From contig NZ_SLXB01000009.1 of NCBI RefSeq assembly GCF_004342845.1, forward strand, positions 1-64,000: a stretch of DNA of 64,000 nt, in the 5' to 3' direction. Shown here in pieces: positions 42,809 to 51,506 of the stretch. The notes beneath the pieces were generated by a model. That model was not told where the DNA came from and did no database searches. It worked only from the letters and a program-made list of their open reading frames with translations. The translations under genes and the position numbers were made by a program. The number at the start of each line of letters is the position of its first letter. Position 1 is the stretch's first letter. Source of the stretch: Prevotella heparinolytica. Lineage in GTDB: Bacteria > Bacteroidota > Bacteroidia > Bacteroidales > Bacteroidaceae.

Positions 42809-43279
42809 TCAACCCAACGGATTTCCCCCGGGCGTGGGCGACGGTGTGCCGCCGGGCGTAGGCGTGCCGCCGGGTTGTTCGGGTACGCTCTCTCCGCTGC
42901 GCAGCACGATGCGCTGTATGTTCTTGGCCTGATTGCGCATCTCCATTTTGGGGAAGAACTGTATGCGGGGCACTTTCAGCGTGTCGGCTGTGACTTCTTT
43001 CTCCGTCATCACGCGTTTGCCTATCGAAACGACTTTGAACGAGCCGAGGTCGGCGAGGTCTACCGCCCGTCCGGCAAACATCTCTTCGCGCACGATTTCG
43101 GCAAGGGCGGTGATGGCACTGCGCACATCGGCGCGCGAGAGCGCCGTGGCGTTGATGATGCGGTCTTCCACCTGGCGGGTGGTAATCTTGTCCTGTACCA
43201 TGGGGGCCGCGTAGTAAACGGTCTTACCCTTGTTCTTGCCTATATAGGCAGTCTCTTTTTTAACTTGATGAATCAACAT
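42809..43279 (-). CDS. HU-like DNA-binding protein with Pro/Gly tail
   Basis: A 156-residue protein of the Bacteroides HU-related family: GKTVYYAAPMVQDKITTRQVEDRI, helices RADVRSAITALAEIVREEM, and the HU-arm-like LADLGSFKVVSIGKR. The tail repeats GGTPTPGGTPSPTPGG and ends in NPLG, the same four residues as the HU-like protein at 21454. Inside a fimbrillin cluster it could shape local DNA or regulate expression. A 23-bp array lies immediately upstream, as with the other HU-like gene. Regulation of the cluster is inference. Confidence 0.82.
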   Translation of the reverse strand: MLIHQVKKETAYIGKNKGKTVYYAAPMVQDKITTRQVEDRIINATALSRADVRSAITALAEIVREEMFAGRAVDLADLGSFKVVSIGKRVMTEKEVTADTLKVPRIQFFPKMEMRNQAKNIQRIVLRSGESVPEQPGGTPTPGGTPSPTPGGNPLG

Positions 43280-43323
43280 AATTTTTACTGTTTTTTGGTG
43301 ATTAATATCTTTGTTTTTCTTTA

Positions 43324-43520
43324 CTGTAAGTTCGACCGTTGCCGTACTGTAAGTTCGACCGTTGCCGTACTGTAAGTTCGACTCTTGCCGTACTGTAAGT
43401 TCGACTCTTGCCGTACTGTAAGTTCGGCTGTGGTCGTACTGTAAGTTCGACTGTTGCCGTACTGTAAGTTCGACTGTTGCCGTACTGTAAGTTCGACTGT
43501 AGCCGTACTGTAAGTGCCGG
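43324..43520. repeat. 23-bp periodic array, eight units
   Basis: Eight 23-bp units from 43324 to 43507 plus a partial ninth. The conserved part is CTGTAAGTTCGAC; the rest varies (cgttgccgta, tcttgccgta, tgtagccgta). It is located between the HU-like gene start and the end of the upstream fimbrillin gene. Confidence 0.93.
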
Positions 43521-43532
43521 CGCGAGGGTGCC

Positions 43533-44408
43533 TTAATCCGCCTTGGCTTCTCCGCCCGTGATGACAGTGCTGCCTGTCCAGTCGGCCACGGTCACTTCGC
43601 CCGGCTCGAGTTTCTCCTTGCCCACGGTGAGGCGGTAGGTGTAGCTCTTGCCGACATCATACGAATAGTCCTGCAGCTTGGCAGTCATCGCCTTGCCACC
43701 TACGGTAAGGGAAACCGTATGGTTCGCAGCATCACAGGGAACAAGCACCGTGTAGGTGCTGCCCGCCTTGCCCTCGCCATCGGCATAGGGTGTGTATGTT
43801 ACTTGAGGGGCGCTTGCGTTGCTCTTGTTATGAAACTCGACGTTCTCCACCTTGGCATCGGCAGGAAATTCGGAGTTGAAGCCGGCTATCTTGACAATAA
43901 GGCGTGCCGTCTGGCGTCGCATCGTAAAGTGCAACACCTCTTTCGTCTTTTCTGGGTTAAGATTCGCGAACATTATATCTGCTTTAGCGATTTTGTCTGT
44001 ACTGCTCTGGTCTGTTGGAAAAACATATGGTGCCCCACCAACAGTAGGCAAGCCATATTCGACGGTATAAAAGGCACTGAAAGACTCCGGCCAGTCGTAT
44101 TTCCAAAGGAGGTACTTGCCGTCTTTGGGCGTCCAGGCAGAGCCATCGAAACGATAGGTGGCACGCTGGTCGCTGTAGTCGGTTTTCACCAAGATTTCGT
44201 CTCCCGCCTTGAACTTGGTTTGCTCGTCCTCCGTGCCTAACGGCATGGAGCGGGTGGCGGCAAAGGGGTTGTGGATACTTGCCGTAATCCGCACGGCATT
44301 TTCGGGAACTCGGTCTGCCTGCGGCTCGCCAAGTTCGTTGTTGCAGGCGGTCAGCCCCCCGAGGAGGGCCGCCGCTGCAAGCATCGAGATGAAAAAGAGT
44401 TTCTTCAT
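43533..44408 (-). CDS. Fimbrillin-family lipoprotein, paralogue B
   Basis: A 291-residue lipoprotein with leader MKKLFFISMLAAAALLGGLTAC. It is a close paralogue of the protein at 40850-41722: both share LLGGLTACNNEL, VPENAVRITA, NPFAATRSMP, FKAGDEILV, IVKIAGFNSEFPADAKV, STYTVLVP and VADWTGSTVITGGEA. Differences concentrate in the middle (about residues 95-150). The DNA past the stop is also shared (ggcgcgagggtgcc), so the duplication included flanking repeat sequence. A structural pilus subunit is the most likely role. Confidence 0.82.
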   Translation of the reverse strand: MKKLFFISMLAAAALLGGLTACNNELGEPQADRVPENAVRITASIHNPFAATRSMPLGTEDEQTKFKAGDEILVKTDYSDQRATYRFDGSAWTPKDGKYLLWKYDWPESFSAFYTVEYGLPTVGGAPYVFPTDQSSTDKIAKADIMFANLNPEKTKEVLHFTMRRQTARLIVKIAGFNSEFPADAKVENVEFHNKSNASAPQVTYTPYADGEGKAGSTYTVLVPCDAANHTVSLTVGGKAMTAKLQDYSYDVGKSYTYRLTVGKEKLEPGEVTVADWTGSTVITGGEAKAD

Positions 44409-44446
44409 GTTCTTTTCTTTGAAATTGGTTTCTTAATCAGTGCTAT

Positions 44447-45340
44447 TCAATCTACCGCTTCTCCGCCCGTGATGTCCTCGGCAGCTCCCCAGTCGTTTAT
44501 CACCACTTGGTCCAGCTCTATGCGGTTGCGCCCCACAATGAGCTTCACGGTCTGCTTCTTGCCCTTTACGAGGGCGAGCGGTGCGGGATGGGTGTAGACG
44601 TAGTTCTTGCCGTCGATGGCTATCGTGAACTTCTGCACCTCCTGCGGCATGATGACGGAGGCGTATACCTCGTTGGCCTTCTGCGGCTGCAGGTGGAATG
44701 GAGCGGCAGCCCCGCCGAGCGTAATCACGCCCTTGAGGTAGTCGATGGTGCCTTGGTTCTTGGCCTCCGTGCTTACCGAAGCCACGGCGGGTGTTCCGTC
44801 GAACTCGTTGCGGAAGGTGAGTTCCACCACGAGCTTGGACATCATGTGGTCGAAGCGCAGCTGCACGGGGTTATCGGTGGCTTTCAGCCCGGCTTTGCCC
44901 TGGCCCGTATTGACGGCCACGAGCAGGTCGCTCTCCATCTGCTTCGCAGGGTCTACCTTCACGGGGTCGGCCTTGAAGTCGGCCACGTTGCGTGCAGGAT
45001 AAACGGAGAGGAAGAAGTGAGGCGTGGCCATGTCCACCCACTTCATGAGGGGCGTAGGCAGCCATTTGCCGCCTTTCAGCTCGTTGACGGAGTTGTTCAC
45101 TACGAGGTTGGTGGCGGCCACCTCGTCGGCCGTGCCTGTCCAGGCATAGACACTGATTTTGTCGCCTTCGTCGAACCGGGAGGCGTTTCCCGTGGTGGAA
45201 ACGCGCGTCAGGTTGTCGATGGAGGTGCTCACGGTGATGTACTCAGGCTTGGTCTGCGACTGCGCCTGTTCGTTGTCGTTGTTGCAGCTTGCCAGTGCAA
45301 CGGCTGCCAGTGCGGCAGCGAAAAGAATCTTTTTCTTCAT
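44447..45340 (-). CDS. Fimbrillin-family lipoprotein
   Basis: A 297-residue lipoprotein with leader MKKKILFAAALAAVALASC (Cys19) followed by NNDNEQAQSQTKPEYITVST. Fimbrillin-like segments are VSTTGNASRFDEGDKISVYA, FFLSVYPARNVADF, LRFDHMMSKLVVELTF and a C-terminal VVINDWGAAEDITGGEAVD. The final W-containing strand matches the paralogues downstream. It is the first full-length fimbrillin of the cluster and lies 38 bases upstream of paralogue B. Confidence 0.82.
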   Translation of the reverse strand: MKKKILFAAALAAVALASCNNDNEQAQSQTKPEYITVSTSIDNLTRVSTTGNASRFDEGDKISVYAWTGTADEVAATNLVVNNSVNELKGGKWLPTPLMKWVDMATPHFFLSVYPARNVADFKADPVKVDPAKQMESDLLVAVNTGQGKAGLKATDNPVQLRFDHMMSKLVVELTFRNEFDGTPAVASVSTEAKNQGTIDYLKGVITLGGAAAPFHLQPQKANEVYASVIMPQEVQKFTIAIDGKNYVYTHPAPLALVKGKKQTVKLIVGRNRIELDQVVINDWGAAEDITGGEAVD

Positions 45341-45369
45341 GTTGGTTAAATTAATATAGGGTTGAATAA

Positions 45370-45510
45370 CTAAAGTTGTTTCTTTATTGGTTTCATTGGT
45401 CTCATTGGGTAATCCCGAACCGTAGTCGGTTCTTTCAGAACCTCCTGTGCATAGGCTTGGAGAATCGCTCCTCCGAGCAGCACCGCCGGCATGATTCTTT
45501 TATAATTCAT
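45370..45510 (-). CDS. Short secreted peptide
   Basis: A 46-residue frame (MNYKRIMPAVLLGGAILQAYAQ then EVLKEPTTVRD...). The first 22 residues are a convincing signal peptide ending AYAQ. The mature part would be only ~24 residues and ends IKKQL. It lies 29 bases upstream of the first fimbrillin gene on the same strand. It could be a real small protein or the N-terminal remnant of a larger outer-membrane protein whose body was lost. Confidence 0.45.
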   Translation of the reverse strand: MNYKRIMPAVLLGGAILQAYAQEVLKEPTTVRDYPMRPMKPIKKQL

Positions 45511-45523
45511 ATCTTGTTTTAAT

Positions 45524-45808
45524 TTAGAATGTTTGCTTCTCATCATAATTAATTAAAAGTCTGTCGCGACATCGCTTTGTCTCCGCCTGATAGGTTCGTA
45601 TAAATCTCCTGATTGTTTTTAATGAGAGAGCCTCAAGCAGATGTTTATGTGCCAAAGCATCGAATAGAATGGAAAAGGAACGGAGATAGGAAAAGTTTCC
45701 TCCTCGCGCGGAAAGTTCAAAGAACGTCTTGTTCATTTCAGCAGAAAAACCAATGGTTATTTTGCCTTCGTTATCCTCCGTTATATATACCCAATACATT
45801 ATCTTCAT
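45524..45808 (-). CDS. Small GIY-YIG-like protein
   Basis: A 94-residue protein starting MKIMYWVYITEDNEGKITIG. The YWVYI and ITIGFS words, about ten residues apart, match the GIY and YIG strands of the GIY-YIG nuclease fold; the following helices (LAHKHLLEALSLKTIRRFI) fit the domain. The catalytic Arg and Glu positions are not obvious, so it may be a divergent or inactive member. An upstream in-frame start at 45853 would add an arginine-rich leader and is less likely. It is adjacent to the fimbrillin cluster, divergent from nothing, and its role is unknown. Confidence 0.5.
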   Translation of the reverse strand: MKIMYWVYITEDNEGKITIGFSAEMNKTFFELSARGGNFSYLRSFSILFDALAHKHLLEALSLKTIRRFIRTYQAETKRCRDRLLINYDEKQTF

Positions 45809-46533
45809 TCTTCTTCTCCTCCTCCATTGATGACGATATAAATCTGAAAACATCTCCCCTCCAAAGTATCGCCCGATTTTATGGGCAATACTATTAAAGG
45901 AGAGAACCTAACACCAGTTTTTCTGTAAAATCCGATTTTACAATCAGAAGTTCATTGAAGTTTCATGAAAACTTATTTCACAGGGCACATTGCCCTTTTA
46001 TCAAAAGATATTATCAATTCCGGCCTGTCAGCATAGACCCCGCCAACGAATAAGCGATTAAACCATCCTCTCTCTGGCGTTGAAGAGGTTTGTAGTCTGC
46101 ACAAATCATAAAAAAAGAGGGAGATGCAACCTTAAGCTATTAACTCAAACAAAACAAAACGTTATAAGGCCATCTCCCCCCACAAAAAAATCCACCTTCT
46201 CAGGCTTTCTAAAAGCGAAATGATATGTACACATCTTGCATGACTTTTTAAAGTCAGTGCAAGATGATTTATCTGTTGTTTTTGTGCTTCAACCATCAGC
46301 GGACAGAATACCATCATCACTAAGGATGCTTTGACTCGCTTTTTCATTTTCATATTATTAGTTACATCAAAATATCCCGACATGTTATTTTTCAATTCTT
46401 GTCTCGTTTGATGATGACGCAAAATTAGAGAACTAATTTACAGGAGATGTATCATATTTGAAAATAATGTGTATCATATATGGAAAACGCTGCAAAACAA
46501 GAAGATATAAGAAGATATAAGAAGATATAATTG
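45809..46533. other. Stretch with no firm gene; possible 63-aa secreted peptide
   Basis: The only candidate is a minus-strand frame 46162-46353 starting MKMKKRVKASLVMM, with a signal-like leader ending VEA and no recognised domain. AGGGCA-CAT-TGCCCT near 45980 is a small hairpin. A 10-bp tandem repeat (gaagatataa, three copies, 46501-46530) abuts the stop codon of the next gene. I see no RNA gene. Confidence 0.4.
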
Positions 46534-48249
46534 TTACTTTTCTACCTTTTTTTCTTTGGCGATGGCTTTGTATTCGGAGGGCGACATGCCGTAACAGGCC
46601 CGGAAGCATCGGTTGAAGGTGGCACGGGAGTTGAATCCCGACTGGAATTCCACCTCATTGATGTTCAGATTGAGATTGCCGGTCAGCAAGGAGGCTGCAC
46701 GGCGCAGGCGGTAGCTATTGATAAACTCGTTGACGGTGGCGCCGTCGGCATATTTGCGCACGGCATCGGCAAGGTAAACGGAGTTCGTGCCGAGTCGTTC
46801 GGCCAAAACGTCGCGATTCAAGGCTGCATCCTTGAAAACCTCCTCAGTCCTCATCAATTCGCACAATTGACGATAAATCCTGCCTTCTCGGTCGAGTTGT
46901 TCTTCGGGGATAGCTCTTGCCGAACTCTCCACTTCGTCCTGCACACGCCGGTATTGCAGAATGGAGTCGTACAAAGCTCTGTTCTTACGGCGCAGCCTGC
47001 GCGTATATACAATGTATAGAATGACGGCAAGCAACAACAACGCTCCGATGGCGAGGGACAGGTAAAAACGTGTGGTGATGACTTCGTTGCGCAGCGTGAG
47101 CTTATCCACCTCAAAGATGGTATGCAGTTCGTCGAGCTGATTGGCAAGTTCCGTGGTGCGCAGCTTGTCCTTGTGGGGAAGTATCTCCTTGTAGAGTTCG
47201 GCCGCCTCTTTATATCGCCCGGCTTTCAGGAGAAATTCCGCCTGCTGGGTCTGCACGGTGAGCAGGCTCACGGAGTCGCCCGAGGCAGCGATGATTTCCA
47301 TGTTCTTGCGGTTGCAGGCTATCGCCTTGTCATATTGTCTTGTCGCCGCATAGTAGCGCGCCTTCACTTGCAGGAGCTTGAACCGTGCGACAGCCTTGCG
47401 TCCCTCGGCGTATATCTCTGCTTGTTTCAGCAGTTTGTCGGCCTTTGAATAATTTGCCGTCTCTATCTCGGCAACGGCGGCAGCCAGTGTGCAGTAGAGG
47501 TAACGCCCGTTCAGCGGCGGGGTATCGCCCTTGCGCAGTGCCTCCTCCCGATATTTGTCGATGACGGATTTCCATTTCCCGGCTGTTGCCCGCAGTCTGT
47601 CATACTCGCCCAATCCGTCGAGGGTTTCGCCCAAGGCATTGTAGGCGGAGAGCAGCTGCGTGATGTTTTCTTCCTTAGACAGCGCGGCAATACTTTCCGT
47701 TAAGGATTTTTCGGCCTCGCGAAAGCGTCCCATCGTCTGGTAGATGCTGCCCATATCGTATGAGGAAACGCCCAGTCCGTAGTTGCTATTGGCAGTGTGC
47801 GCATCGGCATACATCTTCCGTGCCTCGAGCAAGGCGGTCTGCAGTTTTTCCTCGTAAATATACCTCTCCACCAAGACGCTCCACGCATTGTAGTAATAGT
47901 CCCACGTCTTGTTTTTCTTCAGAGACTTGAGCGACTCCGGCAGGTAGAAGAGGATGCTGTCCGGTTCGTCGTAGTTGTAGTAGCAATACAGCTGCCTGAC
48001 ACGTGCCATCCCTTCGGCTTCCGCGTCCTTTTGTTTCAGGGCCTCCGCAAGATATTCGCGGATGCAGCGCAACTCATACTGCATATCGTCTTGGATGGCC
48101 GCCAAGCGGCAAAGGTCGCTGTGCGCCTGCAAGAGTTCTTTTCCCCCGAGGCGTTTCATCTCCCGGCGTATGGAGTCGGCGGGACTATCGGCACATACAC
48201 TTCCTGCCGAAAGTATAAGAATAAACAAGATGGATGCGATTCTTTTCAT
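46534..48249 (-). CDS. Membrane-anchored TPR protein with AraC-type DNA-binding domain
   Basis: A 571-residue protein. It has a signal peptide (MKRIASILFILILSAGSVCA), a long helical tetratricopeptide-like region (about 25-385, periplasmic by topology), one transmembrane helix (about 392-416, FYLSLAIGALLLLAVILYIV), then a basic stop-transfer RRLRRK and a cytoplasmic AraC-type helix-turn-helix (about 465-565; LAERLGTNSVYLADAVRKY, VEFQSGFNSRATFNRCFR, YGMSPSEYK). Such one-piece sensors are common in Bacteroides. It follows the ATPase gene by 8 bases, so it is in the ABC-importer operon and may regulate uptake genes. The signal it senses is unknown. Confidence 0.88.
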   Translation of the reverse strand: MKRIASILFILILSAGSVCADSPADSIRREMKRLGGKELLQAHSDLCRLAAIQDDMQYELRCIREYLAEALKQKDAEAEGMARVRQLYCYYNYDEPDSILFYLPESLKSLKKNKTWDYYYNAWSVLVERYIYEEKLQTALLEARKMYADAHTANSNYGLGVSSYDMGSIYQTMGRFREAEKSLTESIAALSKEENITQLLSAYNALGETLDGLGEYDRLRATAGKWKSVIDKYREEALRKGDTPPLNGRYLYCTLAAAVAEIETANYSKADKLLKQAEIYAEGRKAVARFKLLQVKARYYAATRQYDKAIACNRKNMEIIAASGDSVSLLTVQTQQAEFLLKAGRYKEAAELYKEILPHKDKLRTTELANQLDELHTIFEVDKLTLRNEVITTRFYLSLAIGALLLLAVILYIVYTRRLRRKNRALYDSILQYRRVQDEVESSARAIPEEQLDREGRIYRQLCELMRTEEVFKDAALNRDVLAERLGTNSVYLADAVRKYADGATVNEFINSYRLRRAASLLTGNLNLNINEVEFQSGFNSRATFNRCFRACYGMSPSEYKAIAKEKKVEK

Positions 48250-48257
48250 CAGTATAT

Positions 48258-49280
48258 CTATTTAATGTCTACAGTCTGTATCACGAGTTCAAGCAATTCT
48301 TCGATGGAACGTGCGGTGGCCGGCTCCTTGTCCGGTCTGTGCAAAACAAAGCTGCCGTCGTCTTTCAAGTCTCCGGTTTCGATGTACGTTGCCGACTCCA
48401 CGTTGCGGTTTGCCAGGATACCGTTTCGTTGCAGCGCCTTGCGCACCATGGCGTACTTCTGTCCGTGCCCCGCCAGACGTATCTCATCGGTGTATTCGTT
48501 GTCCACCCTGAAGAGTCCCGTCTCCAAATCGAAAACGATGCCCTTGCGGGCGAAGAAATGGCTCAGGCTGCCGTTCAGCGAGAGGTCTTCCGGCGTACCG
48601 ATAGTCACTCCGTTCACCTTGTCCATCAGCCAGATTTTATCGGCAATCTGCAAGGCAAGCTCCAAGTCGTGCGTGGAGAGGAAGATGGTCTTATGAGTCT
48701 GCCGGCTGAGCCGGTGCAGCAGTTGCATCATCTCCACCTTGCTGGGGAAATCGAGGAAAGCCGTCGGTTCGTCCAGGTAGATGACGGGCGTCTGCTGTGC
48801 AAGCGCTTTGGCTATCATCACCTTCTGCCGCTCGCCGTCGCTCAGGGTGTGCACCATGCGGTGTGCCAGATGAGAAATGCCCACCAGCGAGACGGAGTCG
48901 CCCACCACCGCCTTGTCTTCTTTCGAGAGCGTTCCCCAGAAACCGGTATAAGGGCTTCGCCCCAAGCCTATCAGCTCGGTGACAGTCATATTGCGTATGT
49001 CGCATTTCTCCGTCAGCACCACACTGATGACACGCGAGAGTTGCTTGTCGGTATAAGTGTCTATCTCTTTTCCTTGGATGAATATCTCCCCGTCCAGCTT
49101 CGGCTGGAAGGCGGACAGCGTGCGCAGCAAGGTAGACTTCCCCACCCCGTTTGCACCTAACAGGCAGGTCAGCTCTCCGCTGTTGATTCCGGCGCAGATG
49201 CCCTCCGCCACCACCTTGACATCTCCCTTGCCGGGATAGCCGATGGAAAGTCTTTCTATATGTATCGTCTCGTTCTTCAT
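48258..49280 (-). CDS. ABC transporter ATPase (BtuD/FecE type)
   Basis: A 340-residue cytoplasmic ATPase. The start at 49280 (MKNETIHIERLSIGYPG) is chosen over an upstream frame to 49316. Motifs: Walker A LLGANGVGKSTLLRT, signature LSDGERQKVMIAKAL, Walker B VIYLDEPTAFLD, and the H-loop STHDLELAL. About 85 extra C-terminal residues (from about 250) exceed the usual BtuD length and resemble no domain I can name. It partners the permease that ends 19 bases before it. Substrate could be cobalamin, heme or a siderophore. Confidence 0.9.
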   Translation of the reverse strand: MKNETIHIERLSIGYPGKGDVKVVAEGICAGINSGELTCLLGANGVGKSTLLRTLSAFQPKLDGEIFIQGKEIDTYTDKQLSRVISVVLTEKCDIRNMTVTELIGLGRSPYTGFWGTLSKEDKAVVGDSVSLVGISHLAHRMVHTLSDGERQKVMIAKALAQQTPVIYLDEPTAFLDFPSKVEMMQLLHRLSRQTHKTIFLSTHDLELALQIADKIWLMDKVNGVTIGTPEDLSLNGSLSHFFARKGIVFDLETGLFRVDNEYTDEIRLAGHGQKYAMVRKALQRNGILANRNVESATYIETGDLKDDGSFVLHRPDKEPATARSIEELLELVIQTVDIK

Positions 49281-49299
49281 TCTCATTTTTCCACTTATT

Positions 49300-50337
49300 C
49301 TATTCATTCTCTTCACTTTTCCTCTTTCTGAACAACACGGAAGCCACTACGGGCGCTCCCACCAATGCCGTGACCGAGTTTACCGGCAAGGCTCCCTCGA
49401 AACCGGGCATGCGGGCTATCAGATTGCATGCCAGTGCCAAGGCGGCGCCCGTCAGCAGGCTGGCAGGCATCAGTATCCGGTGGTCCGAAGAGTGGAAAAT
49501 GGCACGGCACAGATGCGGCACGGCCAGCCCGATGAACATAATCGGGCCGCAATAGGCCGTCACAATGGCCACCAGCACACCCGAACACGAGATGACCAGC
49601 AACCGTGCCCGCTTGATGTCCAGTCCCAGATTGCGCGCGTAGCCGTCGCCCAGCAGCAGCAGGTTCATCGTCTTTATCAACAGGAAAGAGAGCGGAAGCA
49701 ATGCGGCCATGATACATACGAACAGCATCATCTGGTCGCCCGAGACGCGGGCAAAGCTGCCCAAGCCCCAGATGACGTATGCACGGATGTCTTCCTCCAC
49801 GCTGAAATATTTCAGCACACCGATGACGGCATTCGCCACATAGCCTATCATCACGCCGATAATCAACAGCGTGACGTTTCCCTTCACTTTCCGGGATACG
49901 TAGACGATGAGCGCCATGACGGCCAGCGCACCGACAATGGCGGCAACGGACAATGCCACCTCGCCCATATATCCCAACCGGCTCAATGCCGCACCGCCCA
50001 TGGCACCGGACAACAATACCACGCAAGCCACTCCCAGGCTGGCTCCCGAACTGATGCCCAGCACCGAAGGCCCTGCCAACGGATTGCGAAACACGGTCTG
50101 CATCTGCAACCCGCTGACCGAGAGCCCCGCCCCTGCCACCAAGGCCGTCAGCGCCTGCGGCACGCGCGACTTCCAGATGATGTTCTGCCAAACCACAGAT
50201 TCGTCCGTGCTTCCACACAATATTCTCCATATCGAGCGGAACGGGATGTGTACGGAACCCAACAACAGATTCAGCAGGAAAAACAGGAGAATCGACGCGA
50301 ATATCAGCAGCATCGACAGCAGTACAGGTCTTTTCAT
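49300..50337 (-). CDS. FecCD-family ABC permease (BtuC type)
   Basis: A 345-residue inner-membrane permease with about ten hydrophobic helices. Family signatures are LAGAGLSVSGLQMQTVFRNPLAGPSVLGISSGAS in the N-terminal part (shown here only as GLQMQTVFRNPLAGP), GDGYARNLGLDI and GPIMFIGLAVPHLCRAI. It forms the channel of a cobalamin/heme/siderophore importer. It overlaps the binding-protein gene by 4 bases (ATGA). In a window so rich in cobalamin genes vitamin B12 is a reasonable substrate, but no riboswitch precedes the operon. Confidence 0.9.
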   Translation of the reverse strand: MKRPVLLSMLLIFASILLFFLLNLLLGSVHIPFRSIWRILCGSTDESVVWQNIIWKSRVPQALTALVAGAGLSVSGLQMQTVFRNPLAGPSVLGISSGASLGVACVVLLSGAMGGAALSRLGYMGEVALSVAAIVGALAVMALIVYVSRKVKGNVTLLIIGVMIGYVANAVIGVLKYFSVEEDIRAYVIWGLGSFARVSGDQMMLFVCIMAALLPLSFLLIKTMNLLLLGDGYARNLGLDIKRARLLVISCSGVLVAIVTAYCGPIMFIGLAVPHLCRAIFHSSDHRILMPASLLTGAALALACNLIARMPGFEGALPVNSVTALVGAPVVASVLFRKRKSEENE

Positions 50338-51506
50338 TCTTTCAGCAGTTCGTAGTAGGCAGGTTTGTAATCGGGCAGCAAATGGGGATGGAAAGCATGT
50401 ATCAAATCTTCGAGCACCACTTCGGGCTGCATGGGCATGCTCTCGTAGAAAGGTTTATCGCTCATGTTGCAGTAGACGACTTTTTTTTCGCGGAAGGCCC
50501 GGAAATCGGCATAGCGCGGATCGAGCGACTTCAAGGCATCGTAAGAGAACTTACCGTCGTAGCTGTTCACTATGCGCCAGAAGTCGGCACTTTCCGCTTG
50601 GCTGTACACCGTTTCAAAGTCCAATGTCACACCGCCCGAACGGGGGTCGTCTTTCAGGAAATAGTCCGCACCGGCATCACGAAACAACTCTGCAAGGAAG
50701 CTCTTCCCTCCCACGGCATACCAGTTTCCTCCCCTTATCTCTCCGCTGAACACCACCGGGCGTTTCTTCACGCCGGCAGCCAGTTGTTTCAATTCGGTAT
50801 ATCGTTTCTCTATCGCGGCGAACACCTCGTTCGCTTCCGCCTCCCTCCCGATAAACATGCCGATGAATTTAATCCATTCGGCTTGTCCCAACGGAGTCAT
50901 CTCCTTATATCCCAAATGTGGAACGAGCGGAATGCCGGTTTCGCGCATGGCGTCATACCCTCCCCGTTTGAAGGGAGAAATAAAGATAACGTCCGGATTC
51001 ATGCTTATTATCACCTCATTGTCAAAATTCCCCTCGATGCCGATTTTAGCAGTCTTGCCCGTCTTCAGGCGTTCGTTCATCTCTTTGTTGAAAAGATGCC
51101 GGGTACTGGTGATGCCTGCCACGCAATCGCAGGCATTCAGGCGGATGAAGTTGGAGAGTTGCAACGAGGTCATGCAGATGACGTGCCGCACCGATGTTTC
51201 GATGACCGTATAGTCATGGGGAATGCCGGCAGGCTTCGTCCCTTTGGGCACCAAAGCATAGTGAAAAGTATTGCTGCTCTCTTTCTGAGGGTCGTGTATA
51301 TCGACCAAACGCACATTTCCCGGAAGATGTTTCACCACATATCCCTTTGCATAAACGGGAGTAACAATAGCTGCCGTGTCTGTCGCAGCAACGAGATAAT
51401 CTGTCGCGGCGGTATCTTGTCCGGAAGCATGTTTTGATTTTGATCCACAGGAAGTTATACATAAAATACTGCAAAAAGCAATGCCTATGGCCGATATTCG
51501 CATCAT
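50334..51506 (-). CDS. Periplasmic-binding lipoprotein (BtuF/TroA-like)
   Basis: A 390-residue lipoprotein. The frame opens at 51566, but the paired ATGs at 51506/51503 begin the signal peptide MRISAIGIAFCSILCITSC. The TroA-like fold is shown by ETSVRHVICMTSLQLSNFIRL, NPDVIFISPFKRGGYDAM, GGKSFLAELFRDAGADYFL and the closing EVVLEDLIHAFHP. It should deliver substrate to the permease. A short N-terminal extension rich in Asp/Thr/Ala follows the lipid anchor. It is the first gene of the four-gene operon ending with the AraC/TPR regulator. Confidence 0.88.
   Translation of the reverse strand: MMRISAIGIAFCSILCITSCGSKSKHASGQDTAATDYLVAATDTAAIVTPVYAKGYVVKHLPGNVRLVDIHDPQKESSNTFHYALVPKGTKPAGIPHDYTVIETSVRHVICMTSLQLSNFIRLNACDCVAGITSTRHLFNKEMNERLKTGKTAKIGIEGNFDNEVIISMNPDVIFISPFKRGGYDAMRETGIPLVPHLGYKEMTPLGQAEWIKFIGMFIGREAEANEVFAAIEKRYTELKQLAAGVKKRPVVFSGEIRGGNWYAVGGKSFLAELFRDAGADYFLKDDPRSGGVTLDFETVYSQAESADFWRIVNSYDGKFSYDALKSLDPRYADFRAFREKKVVYCNMSDKPFYESMPMQPEVVLEDLIHAFHPHLLPDYKPAYYELLKE

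Noticed and set aside
40850-45340. Additional DGR variable repeats in the second fimbrillin cluster
   Set aside because: None of the four fimbrillin 3' ends resembles the template repeat; they end in W-containing strands, not YGFGVRAAQE.
45854-46160. tRNA or other structured RNA gene
   Set aside because: No cloverleaf, T-arm or known RNA motif could be found by eye; only a small hairpin is present.
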